DNA of 64,000 bases, taken from Haloactinomyces albus. GTDB lineage: Bacteria; Actinomycetota; Actinomycetes; Mycobacteriales; Pseudonocardiaceae. The notes under the pieces are model-generated. The model did not search any database, was not told the origin of the DNA, and worked only from the letters and a program-made list of their open reading frames with translations. How positions within the stretch are numbered: the first letter of the stretch is position 1; every line of letters begins with the position of its first letter. This document shows, piece by piece, positions 42,656-52,346 of the stretch. The stretch is taken from contig NZ_JAVDXW010000001.1 in the NCBI RefSeq assembly GCF_031458135.1, forward strand, positions 2,542,001 through 2,606,000, given 5' to 3'. The translations under genes and the position numbers were made by a program.

Positions 42656-43462
42656 ATGCAGGAAAAAACGGATGTCGTCGACGAAATCCCGATGCGCTGG
42701 CTCGAGCGGGGCGAAGGCACCCCGGTGGTGTTCGTCCACGGCATCCCCACCTCGGCGGAGCTGTGGCGCCATGTCCTGCCCCGGGTGAGAAATGGGCGTT
42801 GCCTCGCCTGGGAGATGCCCGGCTACGGTGCGAGTATCCCGGCGGGCAACGACCGCGACATTTCCGTTGCTCGCCAGGCCGACTACCTGAGCGCCTGGCT
42901 GGATCACCTCGACATCGAGCGCGCCGTGCTGGTGGGGCACGATCTCGGCGGGGGCGTGGTGCAGATTTTCGCGGCGCAGCACCCCGATCGGGCTGCAGGG
43001 ATGGTGCTGACCAATGCCATCGGCTACGACTCCTGGCCGATTCCCAGTGTCCAGGCCATACAGCGAACCGCACCCGCGCTGCGCTGGTTCCCCGATGTGG
43101 TGATGTACCCGCAGTTCGTGGCGATGCTGCGGCGCGGCCATGACAACGCCCGAATCGCGGGGGAGTCGATCGGGCTGCACTGGCGCCACTATGCGACTCA
43201 CGGTGCGGCGCGATCGATGGCCCGTCAGGCAAGCGCGCTGGCCGTGCAGGACACGCTTGCCGTGGTGGATCGATTGCCGCAGTTGGACCTGCCCAGCCGG
43301 GTGATCTGGGGTGCCTCCGATGTGTTCCAGAAGGTCGAGTACGGCGAGCGGTTCGCCCGTGACCTGGGCACCACCCTGCAGCGTATCGAGGGCGGGAGAC
43401 ACTTCACCCCCGAAGACCATCCCGAGCCCATCGCCACTGCGGTCGACGAACTCACCGGGTAG
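42656..43462 (+). CDS. Alpha/beta hydrolase, haloalkane-dehalogenase/epoxide-hydrolase type
   Basis: 268 residues from the ATG at 42656 (GGAGG 6 nt upstream). Oxyanion motif FVHGIPTS, nucleophile elbow VGHDLGGG with Asp96 rather than Ser, and the catalytic His in GGRHFTPEDHP. Asp nucleophiles are typical of haloalkane dehalogenases and epoxide hydrolases. The cap domain has several Trp residues. The substrate is unknown. Confidence 0.88.
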   Translation: MQEKTDVVDEIPMRWLERGEGTPVVFVHGIPTSAELWRHVLPRVRNGRCLAWEMPGYGASIPAGNDRDISVARQADYLSAWLDHLDIERAVLVGHDLGGGVVQIFAAQHPDRAAGMVLTNAIGYDSWPIPSVQAIQRTAPALRWFPDVVMYPQFVAMLRRGHDNARIAGESIGLHWRHYATHGAARSMARQASALAVQDTLAVVDRLPQLDLPSRVIWGASDVFQKVEYGERFARDLGTTLQRIEGGRHFTPEDHPEPIATAVDELTG

Positions 43463-43646
43463 TCCGGACCGGAGGTACTGTTCGCCTCCTCGCCGAGTGG
43501 GCCGCCCGACCGGTCCGTATGCTCCCAGCGGTGGCAGCATGGCCGTGGCTCGTCATGTCGGGGTCGGCCCCTGGACCGGACCGCGCATCGCTGCGCGAGC
43601 CACTGCTGCGCGAGCCGTTCGAGATCGCTCATGTGGGAGGTGCGCC

Positions 43647-44483
43647 GTGACGGCGTTGACGAACTGGGCGGAGCAGTTGGAAGCGTGGGCGATTCCGCAG
43701 CGGGTGCTGGAGCAGGCCACGGACTCGCCGTGGGTGTTGCCGCGGCAGGTGTTCGCCCACCGCGCCGACCGGCGGATCGCCGAACCGGACGGCGCCTCGC
43801 ATCGGGAGGCGGCCTCGGTGCTGGAGCGCCCGGGCACCGTGCTCGACATCGGTGCCGGAGCGGGTGCGTCGAGCCTGCCGCTGTCCGGTCGCTGCCCGGT
43901 CACCGAGGTCACGGCCGTCGAGGAGGACGCCCGGCTGCTGGAGGGGTTCCGTGAGCGAGCCGACCGGCTCGACCTGCCGGTGCGGACGGTGCGCGGGTGG
44001 TGGCCCGAGGTTGCCGAGGAGGTGGGGGCAGCGGATCTCGTGGTGGCCGGGAACGTGCTGTACAACATCGCGGACCTTGCGCCGTTCGTGTCCGCGCTGA
44101 CCGACCACGCCCGTCGACGTGTCGTGACCGACATGACGAGTCACCACCCGCTGACCGCGCTCAACCCGTTGTGGCAACGATTCCACGGCATCACTCGTCC
44201 GTCCGGCCCCACCGCGCACGACTGCATCGCAGCTCTCACCGAAATGGGCATCCGCCCCGAGGTCACCCACTGGAGCCGTCCGGTCGAGGGCGACCATGCC
44301 ACCTTTGCCGACCTCGTCGAGGTCACTCGTCGTCGGCTGTGCCTGCCCGCTTCGGCCACGGCCGAGCTGGAATCCGCCTTGCGGGAACTCGATGTCGATC
44401 CCGCTGCCCCACCCGATCTCGGCACCGCGGGGCGCGACATGGTGACGCTGAGCTGGCAGGGCACTGCGGATTCCCGGCACTGA
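43647..44483 (+). CDS. SAM-dependent methyltransferase
   Basis: 278 residues from the GTG at 43647 (GGGAGG 6 nt upstream). Class I SAM-binding motif VLDIGAGAGASSLPL, then AVEEDARLL and ADLVVAGNVLYNI. The substrate is not apparent. It is 184 nt downstream of the hydrolase on the same strand. Confidence 0.85.
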   Translation: MTALTNWAEQLEAWAIPQRVLEQATDSPWVLPRQVFAHRADRRIAEPDGASHREAASVLERPGTVLDIGAGAGASSLPLSGRCPVTEVTAVEEDARLLEGFRERADRLDLPVRTVRGWWPEVAEEVGAADLVVAGNVLYNIADLAPFVSALTDHARRRVVTDMTSHHPLTALNPLWQRFHGITRPSGPTAHDCIAALTEMGIRPEVTHWSRPVEGDHATFADLVEVTRRRLCLPASATAELESALRELDVDPAAPPDLGTAGRDMVTLSWQGTADSRH

Positions 44484-44556
44484 GGTGGTCGGTCGGGCAA
44501 GTTTGCGCAGGTGGTTGCCGAACCGGATCGGCTGCACCTACCCGGCTCGGCCGAAT

Positions 44557-45537
44557 CTACCCGGCCGACCGGCCGTCGACCCAGGTCTGAGGCACGATCA
44601 CGTGCAGCGCGTTGCGTGCGACAGAAAGGTCCTGCGGGGTGTTGGCGACGAGTTCCCCGTCGATGTTGACCGGCAGCCTCGGTTCGGTTTCCACCTGAAT
44701 CCGCCGGGTGCGGAAGAGACTCGCCTGATCGGTGTGCAACAGCGTGCCGTTGCGGAAGCCTCGCGCCACGGTGGCGAGTTCGCGGAGATTGCCGTGCCGG
44801 AGCACCGAGACGTCCAGGGTGCTGTCGTCGATGCCGGAGTCGTGCGCCGCGATCTGCCCGCCGCCGTAGTAGCGACCGTTGGCCACCGAGATCTGCAGCA
44901 GACTCCGGTATTCCTGTGGCGCGTGATCCCCATCGGGGAAGGTCAGACGTGCGGCGAAGGGCTTGTGATCGAACCAGGCCCTGGCGGTGGCCACCGGGTA
45001 GGCCAGGGAGCCGATGCGTTTTTTCAACGTGGGCGACATCGCCTTCGCCACGCTCGCGCCGAGCCCGATCGAGGCGCGGTTGGCGTAGTAGTTGTGCCCG
45101 GACAGGCCGAGGTCGATGTCGACGATCTTGCCGTGGGCGATGGTCCGGCAGGCTTGCTCCAGGTCGGTGGGCACGTGCAGGGTGCGCGCGAAGTCGTTGG
45201 CCGTGCCCAGCGGCAGCAGGCCCAACGGCACTTCCCGGTGGGCGAGCATGTCCACGACCGAACTGATGGTGCCGTCTCCGCCGCCGACGATGACGAGGTC
45301 GTTGCCCTCGTCCACGGCCGCACCGACCGTCTCCGGCAGGCGTGCCGGATCCTGCAGCGGATAGGCCGAGCCGATCGGCAGCCCGAGCCCGCGCAACATG
45401 TCCAGAGCCCGGGTGTAGGCCTTGCTGCCGGTGCGTGAGCGGGTGTTGATCACCAGGGCCGCCCGGGTGATGGGACCGTCGTCAGCGATCGGTGCCTCCT
45501 TCAACGGTGCGACACGGACACCGTCGAGTCTAGCCAC
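44557..45537 (-). CDS. Diacylglycerol kinase-family lipid kinase
   Basis: 326 residues from the GTG at 45537, a weakly supported start. Catalytic motifs are AALVINTRSRTG, LVIVGGGDGTISSVV, LGLLPLGTANDFARTL and the C-terminal LPVNIDGELV. These LCB5/YegS-like enzymes phosphorylate diacylglycerol or related lipids. It starts 17 nt after the stop of the 692-residue gene, so they form one unit. The long open frame upstream to 46434 is a shadow. Confidence 0.88.
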   Translation of the reverse strand: MARLDGVRVAPLKEAPIADDGPITRAALVINTRSRTGSKAYTRALDMLRGLGLPIGSAYPLQDPARLPETVGAAVDEGNDLVIVGGGDGTISSVVDMLAHREVPLGLLPLGTANDFARTLHVPTDLEQACRTIAHGKIVDIDLGLSGHNYYANRASIGLGASVAKAMSPTLKKRIGSLAYPVATARAWFDHKPFAARLTFPDGDHAPQEYRSLLQISVANGRYYGGGQIAAHDSGIDDSTLDVSVLRHGNLRELATVARGFRNGTLLHTDQASLFRTRRIQVETEPRLPVNIDGELVANTPQDLSVARNALHVIVPQTWVDGRSAG

Positions 45538-45554
45538 GGTGCCGACCGTTCCCT

Positions 45555-47633
45555 TCAGCGTTTGCGTTTGTGCTGGGACTTGGCGCCTGGTCGACCGTTG
45601 CGTGCGACCCCGGCGAGCGGGTGTACGGAAGCACTCCGCGCGTGCTGCTGCATCGGTTCGGCGGCCAGTGCCCGCAGCTCGGTGAGTCCGAGGATAGCCG
45701 GGTGCCCGGAATCCACGGCAGCGGAGAGCATGCCGGCTGCATCGGTGGGCGTGGCCTCCGCAAGCAGCGTCTCCCGAAGGGAGTCGGGGCCCGCCACCTC
45801 GAGCGTGTGGGTCAATTGCTCCGTCAGGCCCAGTAGCTGTTCCCGCTCGGTCAGATCCTCCTGCTCGAGCTGCCCGTCCGTCATCAGGGCGGAGGTCGCC
45901 AGGGGGCCGATCGACTCGTCGGAGCGTAGCCGGTGCAGCAGCGCTGTACCGTCCGGTCGGGCATCGACCAGCACGTCGAGCATGGCCGCGGCCCGGCTCC
46001 GGAACGGGCAGTCGCGTACCGCATCGATCAGTTGCTCCGGCCCGGTGTCCCCGCGCAGTGACAGCCAGTGCTCGATCTCCTGCCTGCCGGTCTCCGGCCC
46101 GTACTGCTCGGCGACGGTGGCGAGCAACTGTGCGGGGGTGGCTCCGGCCAACTCGCCGACCCGGGGTGCGCAGCGTCCTTGGGCGAGCATCCACGTTCGG
46201 ACCCGCTGGGCACCCAGCGGAGTGAGCCGGGCGAGGTCGATGGGACCGTTCTCGGGTGCCAGGGAGGTGCGCAGTCGCTCCCGCGCCTCCTCGGGAAAGG
46301 TCTCCGCATCGCCTGCCACGACGGCGACCTTCGCAGCGGCATTCTCGTCGAGATCGGTGAGAAACAACGGATCGGCGACCCCGGTGGTCAGTTCGACAGC
46401 TCCGATGTCGGCCAGCACCTGCAGGATTCGCCATACGTCCCGCTCGGTACTTTGGCGCAGGAACTCCTGTTCCGAATGCTCGACCTCGCTGTCTTCGAGA
46501 GCCTGCCGGAAACCGCTCCAGAGACTTTCGTGCAAGCGGATCACGGGCATGCGTTCGGGCATGCCATACAGCGTGCGCAGGAAATCCGGCACGATCTCAC
46601 GGAAGAACGTGTGCAGTATGCTCTCGTGGCCGCGCCAGGGTGGCGGAAGGATCTCGTCGTGCAGATCGACGGCGACATCCACGGCCCTGTTCCACAACGC
46701 CAGGCCGTCCCGCAGGAGCGGTTCGGCTTTGGCGATGGGCACCAGTCGATTCTTGACCACGCGTACGAGCCGAGCCTTCTTCGCCCACGTGACGATCAGG
46801 TTCAGCCCGGTCAGCTCCGCGCTGCTCTTGGTGCGAAACGTCCTCCCGGCGATGACGGGATCGAGCACATCGCCGGTTTCCAGCTCCGTGACCAGTTCGC
46901 GCGCGTCGGCGAGCTTGAGCTGCCCGGTCCGGGTCAGCGAACGGCCGTCGCCGAGCCATTCGACCAGCGCGCGTAGCTGCCGTATGAGAACGGTGTTCTC
47001 CGCTGCATCGGCGAGTTCGCTCTCCGGTGGGAGAGTCACGGGCGGCGTCAGGGGTGCCCGCTCCCACGTCGCGTCGTCACCCTGGAGATGCCGGGTGACT
47101 ACCTGGTCGAGGACGTCGCTGTCGTAGTCGACCGCGCCTTGCCGCGTGCCCTCGATGAACTCCTGCATCGCGGCATCGTCCTCGACGTCGACACCGGCGT
47201 CGATCGCCGTCATCATCCAGAACTTCGCGAGGCCGAAGTTCCGCTTGTCCGACATGGTCTGCCGGAACTCGGTGCCGATGGCGTCGATCGCCGCTTCGGT
47301 AGCGACCAGGAAGTCGCCGGTCGGATCGGCCAGTTCGGTGTGGTGCAGGTAACGAAGCAGTGTGCGCAGGGTTTCCGGCGCGTCGGCCACGTCCTCGGCC
47401 GTGGCGGTTACCTTTCTCGGCATCCAGGTCAGCAGGAACTCGCGGACGAGCTCGGCGGTCCAGAATCCGAGTCGGCCGTCGACGTGGTCGTGTCGGTAAT
47501 CCAGCGCGGTGGCCAGGGAGAACGGGTCGGCGATCAGCTGCTGCTGCTCGGCCCACGCCTGGCAGCGACGAACCAGCAGCTCCTTGGCCGCCTCGAACTC
47601 ATCGGTTTCGTGGGGTTCGAAATGGGTGCGCAT
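45555..47633 (-). CDS. Large conserved-looking protein of unknown function
   Basis: 692 residues from the ATG at 47633. It is mostly alpha-helical and acidic, without membrane segments or catalytic motifs I can name. Notable parts are an early YRHDHVDGRLGFWTAELVRE, a central WAKKARLVRVVKNRLVPIAK, a winged-helix-like VWRILQVLADIGAVEL and a basic tail (RNGRPGAKSQHKRKR). The end suggests nucleic-acid binding. It precedes the lipid kinase gene by 17 nt. Confidence 0.75.
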   Translation of the reverse strand: MRTHFEPHETDEFEAAKELLVRRCQAWAEQQQLIADPFSLATALDYRHDHVDGRLGFWTAELVREFLLTWMPRKVTATAEDVADAPETLRTLLRYLHHTELADPTGDFLVATEAAIDAIGTEFRQTMSDKRNFGLAKFWMMTAIDAGVDVEDDAAMQEFIEGTRQGAVDYDSDVLDQVVTRHLQGDDATWERAPLTPPVTLPPESELADAAENTVLIRQLRALVEWLGDGRSLTRTGQLKLADARELVTELETGDVLDPVIAGRTFRTKSSAELTGLNLIVTWAKKARLVRVVKNRLVPIAKAEPLLRDGLALWNRAVDVAVDLHDEILPPPWRGHESILHTFFREIVPDFLRTLYGMPERMPVIRLHESLWSGFRQALEDSEVEHSEQEFLRQSTERDVWRILQVLADIGAVELTTGVADPLFLTDLDENAAAKVAVVAGDAETFPEEARERLRTSLAPENGPIDLARLTPLGAQRVRTWMLAQGRCAPRVGELAGATPAQLLATVAEQYGPETGRQEIEHWLSLRGDTGPEQLIDAVRDCPFRSRAAAMLDVLVDARPDGTALLHRLRSDESIGPLATSALMTDGQLEQEDLTEREQLLGLTEQLTHTLEVAGPDSLRETLLAEATPTDAAGMLSAAVDSGHPAILGLTELRALAAEPMQQHARSASVHPLAGVARNGRPGAKSQHKRKR

Positions 47634-47737
47634 GGGATTGGACCCCGATCCGGAAACGGTAGTGCCGAGGCTCAATCTAGTAGACGCATGGTCGACAGCC
47701 GATGTCTACCCGTACCGGGTCGTCCGACTACCCGGTG

Positions 47738-49270
47738 TCACCGAGACGTGGAGCTCTCGCGCGGATGGGCGAAGCGATCCTTCTGGGTGAGCATGGCGTG
47801 GTCGGCGACCTCGAGTGCGCGGGTCACGTCGTGCATGTCGGTCAACTCGGCCCACCCGATGCTGATCGACACCGGAGTGCCGGTGACCAGCGCCTCCCAT
47901 TCCTCATCGGCAACCGCGGTGGCGAGTCGGCCGCCGACATCGTGCGCGGTGGCCAGATCGGTGTGCGGCAGCGCGATGATGAATTCGTCCCCGCCGTAGC
48001 GGGCCACGAAGTCTCCGCTGCGGACGGTCCGGGCGAGTACCGCCGCCGCGCGCTGCAGCACCAGGTCACCCCCCAGATGCCCGTGCACCGTGTTGACCGC
48101 CTTGAAATCGTCGAGATCGATGATGCCGACGGCGGTGCGGATGTTCCGCTCGGCGAAGTGGGCGACCCACCGGTCGAAGTGCCGCCGATTGGGCAGGCCC
48201 GTCAGGGGGTCGGTGAGTGCTTCCGAGGCATACTGCTCGACCGTACGGCGCAGGCTTTCGTGGTCCAGTTGCATCCGCGTGCCGTCGATCAGCCGCTCGC
48301 GGAGAAGATCGGTGGTCTCGGTCGCCGATCGCATCGCCTGCCGATCCGCCGCCAGGGCCGCGCGATGGTCACCCACTGCCGTCTGGGCCATCGCGCGCAG
48401 CCGGAAGATCTCCGCGGCGCCCAGTGTGTAGGGGTGGGGGTTGCGGTCGGCGAGTCGGCGCAGGGCTTCCCGGGGGCGCCCTTCGGCGATCGCGAGGCAG
48501 GCTCCACCGAGCATCCGCAGGTCGTCGATCTCCCAGCCTGCTATATCGGTGTCGAGGAGTTCCGGCAGCGGCGTGACGTCCTCGCCGAGTGCGGCCAGCC
48601 GGGCAGCCGCGTACCCGTAGTAGTACTGCTCGGCGCAGCGAAGTTCGGACGGGGTGGTACGCCGTGACCAGGTGTCCAGGACCTCTCGCAGCAGGCGAGT
48701 GCAGCCTTCGGTGTCCCCGCAGTGGTCCAGGGAGACCGCTCGGCGCACGGCGACCTCGGGGAGGGCATGGTCGCCGGTGGACAGGCCGAGGGTCTGCCCG
48801 ATCAGGTAGCCGCGTTCGGCGACTTCCATCGCCTGCACGTGAAACCCGGCATAGGAGAACGACACCGCGAGGTTGTGCCAGGCTTCGACGGCTTCCACCC
48901 CCGGGTACCGGACCCGGTCGAGTTCGCGCCGCCCCTGTACCAGGTGCCGCACGCAGCGTTCTATGGAGCTCTGCGCGGCGACAAAGGCAGCCAGCGCCTG
49001 TACACCGCCGAGCAGGGCGTGCTCGTGCGTTCCGTCCAGAACTTCGAAGGCCTGGTCCAGCAGCGCGGGGCACTCGTCGAGTCGGCCGAGGTTGAGCGAG
49101 CCGCCGAGCCGGAGCATCAAGGCGATGCCCACGATCCGTGGCTCCTGTGCCCGGGCCGTTACGGCGGTGGCGAGATCGATGACTCCCTCGTCGTCGCCGT
49201 CACGGCTTCGTCGCCGGATCTCGTCAAAGGCGGCTTCGTAGCCGTCCGCCTGGGTCCCCGCGTCGTCCAT
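47738..49270 (-). CDS. TPR-GGDEF diguanylate cyclase
   Basis: 510 residues from the ATG at 49270 (GGAGGAG 3 nt upstream). The first 330 residues are a tetratricopeptide-like helical domain (LGRLDECPALLDQAFEVLDG, VEAWHNLAVSFSYAGFHVQA, TEGCTRLLREVLDTWSRRT). The GGDEF domain begins LTDPLTGLPNRRHFDRWVAH and has GGDEF at 426-430. RSGD five residues before it is a candidate RxxD product-inhibition site, unlike the other two cyclases here. It is cytoplasmic. Confidence 0.92.
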   Translation of the reverse strand: MDDAGTQADGYEAAFDEIRRRSRDGDDEGVIDLATAVTARAQEPRIVGIALMLRLGGSLNLGRLDECPALLDQAFEVLDGTHEHALLGGVQALAAFVAAQSSIERCVRHLVQGRRELDRVRYPGVEAVEAWHNLAVSFSYAGFHVQAMEVAERGYLIGQTLGLSTGDHALPEVAVRRAVSLDHCGDTEGCTRLLREVLDTWSRRTTPSELRCAEQYYYGYAAARLAALGEDVTPLPELLDTDIAGWEIDDLRMLGGACLAIAEGRPREALRRLADRNPHPYTLGAAEIFRLRAMAQTAVGDHRAALAADRQAMRSATETTDLLRERLIDGTRMQLDHESLRRTVEQYASEALTDPLTGLPNRRHFDRWVAHFAERNIRTAVGIIDLDDFKAVNTVHGHLGGDLVLQRAAAVLARTVRSGDFVARYGGDEFIIALPHTDLATAHDVGGRLATAVADEEWEALVTGTPVSISIGWAELTDMHDVTRALEVADHAMLTQKDRFAHPRESSTSR

Positions 49271-49487
49271 CACTCCTCCGCGACGATCCGCTGCACTGGG
49301 CAACGATACTGTCACCATCCGAACGTGCACGTGCGAGCACGTACAGCATGAGCCGTCTTCCAGAGTCGCCGACACGGGAACGTGTGGCAAGAAGAAGTTT
49401 CACTTCCATGATGTCCGCCGGAAAGGACCAGGACAGTCGGCTGTGACGCCGACCGGTGACGCCGGAGCAGGGCACCCGGAATGGAAA

Positions 49488-49539
49488 ACTCCCCGGGCAC
49501 CGGAACCGGCCACACGGCCGGCTCCGGTGCCCGGGGAGT
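49488..49539. terminator. Very long terminator hairpin of the permease gene
   Basis: ACTCCCCGGGCACCGG (49488-49503) pairs with CCGGTGCCCGGGGAGT (49524-49539); the stem continues through AACCGGCC / GGCCGGCT with one mismatch to an ACAC loop, about 24 positions in all. It lies 24 nt past the permease stop. The rest of 49271-49562 shows no gene. Confidence 0.85.
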
Positions 49540-49562
49540 CGAGGACAGCCCGGTGGAGCCGG

Positions 49563-51236
49563 TTACGACTTCATCGGCGCGTCGGTGGGGGTCTTCTCGA
49601 TGTAGGCGACCGCGCGCTGGGCGGGCAGTCGCACCGCCATCGCGTAGTAGTAGACCAGCACGCTCCAGATGGCGATGACGATGGCGCCGAGGCCGATGCC
49701 GATCGGACCGTCACCGCCATTGAGGACGAGTCCCGGATCGGCCGCGCTGCTCGGGTCCATCTCGCCGAGGTAGCTGATGATCAGCATGCCCGCGAGCCAG
49801 ATCGGGAACCAGGAACCCGACTTGAAGTCGATCGGCGGCGTGCTGTGCTTGGTCGTCATGTGGTACACGACGTAGACGATGTAGCCGACCAGCAGCCCGA
49901 TGAGCATCTTCTCGTTGATCGACCAGGTCGACCAGAACACCAGCAGGTTCGAGAAGAAGAACGCCAGGATCGGAATCGTGTCGCCGCCGGGCAGCTTGAA
50001 CGGCCGCTCCTGGTCGGGAATCTGGCGGCGCAGCGCGCCGACGACCAGGGCGCCTGGTGCGAAGGACACGGCGAAGGCCGAGGTGATGAAGCCGATGAAC
50101 TGTGCCCAGCCCGGGAAGGGCAGGAAGAAGAAGCAGCCCACGACGAACATCAGCAGGATGGAGATGTACGGAATACCGCGGTTGTTGAGCCTGGTCAGCG
50201 ACTGCGGGGCATTGTCGTTGCGGGCGTTGGCATACGACAGCCGCGTGGTCACACCGGCGTAGATCAGGCCGGTGTCGGCGGGGGAGATGATCGCGTCGAT
50301 CCGCAGCAGCCAGGCCATCCAGACCACACCGAGCGCCAGAGACAGACCAGCGAGCGGGCCCGCGGTCTCGGCGAACTCCAGGCTCGACCAGCCGTCGCCG
50401 AGCACCGTGGCAGGCAACCCGGTGATGAAGGCGATCTGCAGCAGGACGTAGATGACCGCCGTGAGCAGTACCGACCCGATCAGCGCGAATGGCACGTTGC
50501 GCTGCGGGTTGTCGGTCTCACCCGCGAACTCGACACCGTTGCGGAAGCCGAGGTAGGAGAAGGCGATGCCTGCGGCGGGAATGGCAGTGAAGATCGCGCC
50601 ATAGCCGCCGGGGGCGAAGCCGCCGAAGTCGGTGATGTTGCCGGGATTGAACGACACGGCGAAGAACACGACGATCACCAGCGCGATGACCGCGAGCTTC
50701 CACCACACCAGCGCGTTGTTCAGCTTGGCGAACAGGTGCACGCCGAGCACGTTGATGGCGCTGTAGAGCGCCATCAGTCCGATGGCGGGTATCCAGCCGA
50801 AGCCGCTGACGACCCACTCACCTTCGACCTGCTCCATCAGCCACGGGATGTACGGGTCGGTGTACTGCAGCGTGGCCAGCACCTCGATCGGGGTGACGGC
50901 CGCGGCGGCCAGCCAGCTGATCCAGCCCGAGCTGAAGCTGGCGAAAGAGCCGAAGGAGTAGTGTGGGAAGCGGATGATGCCGCCGACCACAGGAAACATC
51001 ACGGCGAGCTCGGCATAGACGAAGCCGATGACCATGATCATGACTGCGCCGACGATCCAGGAAAGGATCGCGGCGGGTCCGGCGATCTGCGAGGCGTAGA
51101 GAGCACCGAACAGCCAGCCGGAACCGATGATCGCTCCGACACCGGTAAACAGCAGACTGATCTTGTTGACGTCTCTGCGTACTCCCGTATCAAGCTGCAC
51201 ATGAGCTCGCGTCGGAGGCGCAGTTGGTGTCGCCAT
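49563..51236 (-). CDS. APC-family amino acid permease
   Basis: 557 residues with about 12-14 membrane helices. The first helix carries the substrate-binding GVGAIIGSGWLFG; other family features are FPVVGGIIRFPHYSFGSFAS, YLGFRNGVEFAGETDNPQRN and RRQIPDQERPFKLPGG. It imports an amino acid or amine; which one is not visible. It stands alone, with a strong terminator downstream and a palindrome upstream. Confidence 0.92.
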   Translation of the reverse strand: MATPTAPPTRAHVQLDTGVRRDVNKISLLFTGVGAIIGSGWLFGALYASQIAGPAAILSWIVGAVMIMVIGFVYAELAVMFPVVGGIIRFPHYSFGSFASFSSGWISWLAAAAVTPIEVLATLQYTDPYIPWLMEQVEGEWVVSGFGWIPAIGLMALYSAINVLGVHLFAKLNNALVWWKLAVIALVIVVFFAVSFNPGNITDFGGFAPGGYGAIFTAIPAAGIAFSYLGFRNGVEFAGETDNPQRNVPFALIGSVLLTAVIYVLLQIAFITGLPATVLGDGWSSLEFAETAGPLAGLSLALGVVWMAWLLRIDAIISPADTGLIYAGVTTRLSYANARNDNAPQSLTRLNNRGIPYISILLMFVVGCFFFLPFPGWAQFIGFITSAFAVSFAPGALVVGALRRQIPDQERPFKLPGGDTIPILAFFFSNLLVFWSTWSINEKMLIGLLVGYIVYVVYHMTTKHSTPPIDFKSGSWFPIWLAGMLIISYLGEMDPSSAADPGLVLNGGDGPIGIGLGAIVIAIWSVLVYYYAMAVRLPAQRAVAYIEKTPTDAPMKS

Positions 51237-51647
51237 CTGTTCGCCCTTTCCTGTCCATTGTGATTCGTGTTACTGCGGTGTCAGGACTCTCGTCGATGCG
51301 GAGGGTGACGTCAACACGAATCGGCGAACTGCTCGAGTCTTTGCGATAACATTCGTGCACATGGGCACTCATGGTGACGAAACACGGACTCCGCGTGACT
51401 CGAGAGTCACGTTCGGGTCACGGTGACATGGCGGATGATCATTGCGGCAAGCGGGCTGACGTGCACCGAAGCCGCTCGCCGAAATCCCGACAAGGTCTCC
51501 GGTGAGCATTATCACCATTCCCGGGGTTCCCGTCCACTATTCGTCGTCGGTGCTTTTCGGGTTTTGCGGGAAAACCGGCATTCCCGTGTGTCACCGGGAC
51601 ATTCGATGCCGTGCACGGCGACGCGGAAGCTCCGTTATGCCGCAGGG
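51237..51647. promoter_or_regulatory. Permease leader region with 16-bp palindrome
   Basis: A 411-nt non-coding stretch between the permease start and the TetR gene end. GTGACTCGAGAGTCAC at 51395-51410 is a perfect 7-bp inverted repeat with a 2-nt centre, 158 nt upstream of the permease ATG, and is a candidate operator. I see no riboswitch fold or ORF. Confidence 0.45.
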
Positions 51648-52304
51648 TTACGTGGCAGGCCGTCGGAGACCGTCGAAGGCGATTTTGGTGACGGCGTCGG
51701 CGATCTCGTTCTTGCTCAGCCCGTGGCGCGGCCGATACCACTCGATCAGCGAGTTGACCATGCCGAACAGCAGCCTGCTGGTCAGTGCCGGGTCCACGTC
51801 CAAGCGCAGACTGCCCTCGCGCTCGGCCTCGGCGACGAGTTCGCCGACGTGATGGTCGAACTCGCGTCGTCGCGCCAGCGCCTGGCGCTCGACCTTGCTG
51901 TTGCCACGCACCCGCAGCAGCAGGGTGACGAACGGCAGCTCGTCGACGAGCACTTCCACACTCCGCCACACGACATGGTGCAACCGGTCGATGGCCGGAC
52001 CCGTCACCGACTCCGGCTCGTCCATGACCGCGAACAAGGCGTCCAGGGCACGGTCGACGCTGAGCCGCAGCAGCTCCTGCTTGCTCGGCACGTGATAGTA
52101 GATCGCCGACTTGGTGATGCCGAGCCGCTTGGCCAGGTCCTCCATGCTCGTGCCGTCATAGCCACGCTCGTGGAAGACCTTGACCGCGGTGTGCAGCAGC
52201 GAGTCGAGGTCGTATCCCGGCCTGCCCCGCTGGGTGTTCCCGCGCTGAGAATTTCCGCGCTGAGAATTTCCCCGCTGGGCGCTCTTGGCCGCGCTGTCCG
52301 TCAT
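51648..52304 (-). CDS. paaR: TetR-family regulator of the phenylacetate genes (PaaR-like)
   Basis: 218 residues. Helix-turn-helix: VFHERGYDGTSMEDLAKRLG and ITKSAIYYHVPSKQELL. The N-terminus has a tandem QRGNS/QRGNT repeat encoded by 15-bp DNA repeats, probably disordered. It follows paaK on the same strand and TetR-type operators lie before paaI, paaZ and paaA, so it most likely represses the locus until phenylacetyl-CoA appears. The role is inferred from position and from PaaR of Corynebacterium. Confidence 0.82.
   Translation of the reverse strand: MTDSAAKSAQRGNSQRGNSQRGNTQRGRPGYDLDSLLHTAVKVFHERGYDGTSMEDLAKRLGITKSAIYYHVPSKQELLRLSVDRALDALFAVMDEPESVTGPAIDRLHHVVWRSVEVLVDELPFVTLLLRVRGNSKVERQALARRREFDHHVGELVAEAEREGSLRLDVDPALTSRLLFGMVNSLIEWYRPRHGLSKNEIADAVTKIAFDGLRRPAT
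52228..52272. repeat. 15-bp tandem repeats in the TetR gene
   Basis: Three units at 52228-52242, 52243-52257 and 52258-52272 (CGCTGAGAATTTCCG type), with a partial fourth. They encode QRGNS-like pentapeptides at the N-terminus. The copy number may vary between strains. Confidence 0.8.
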
Positions 52305-52346
52305 GGTTTCCAGTTTCGCAGTGCCAGGCGAGGAGATTCCCGCAGG

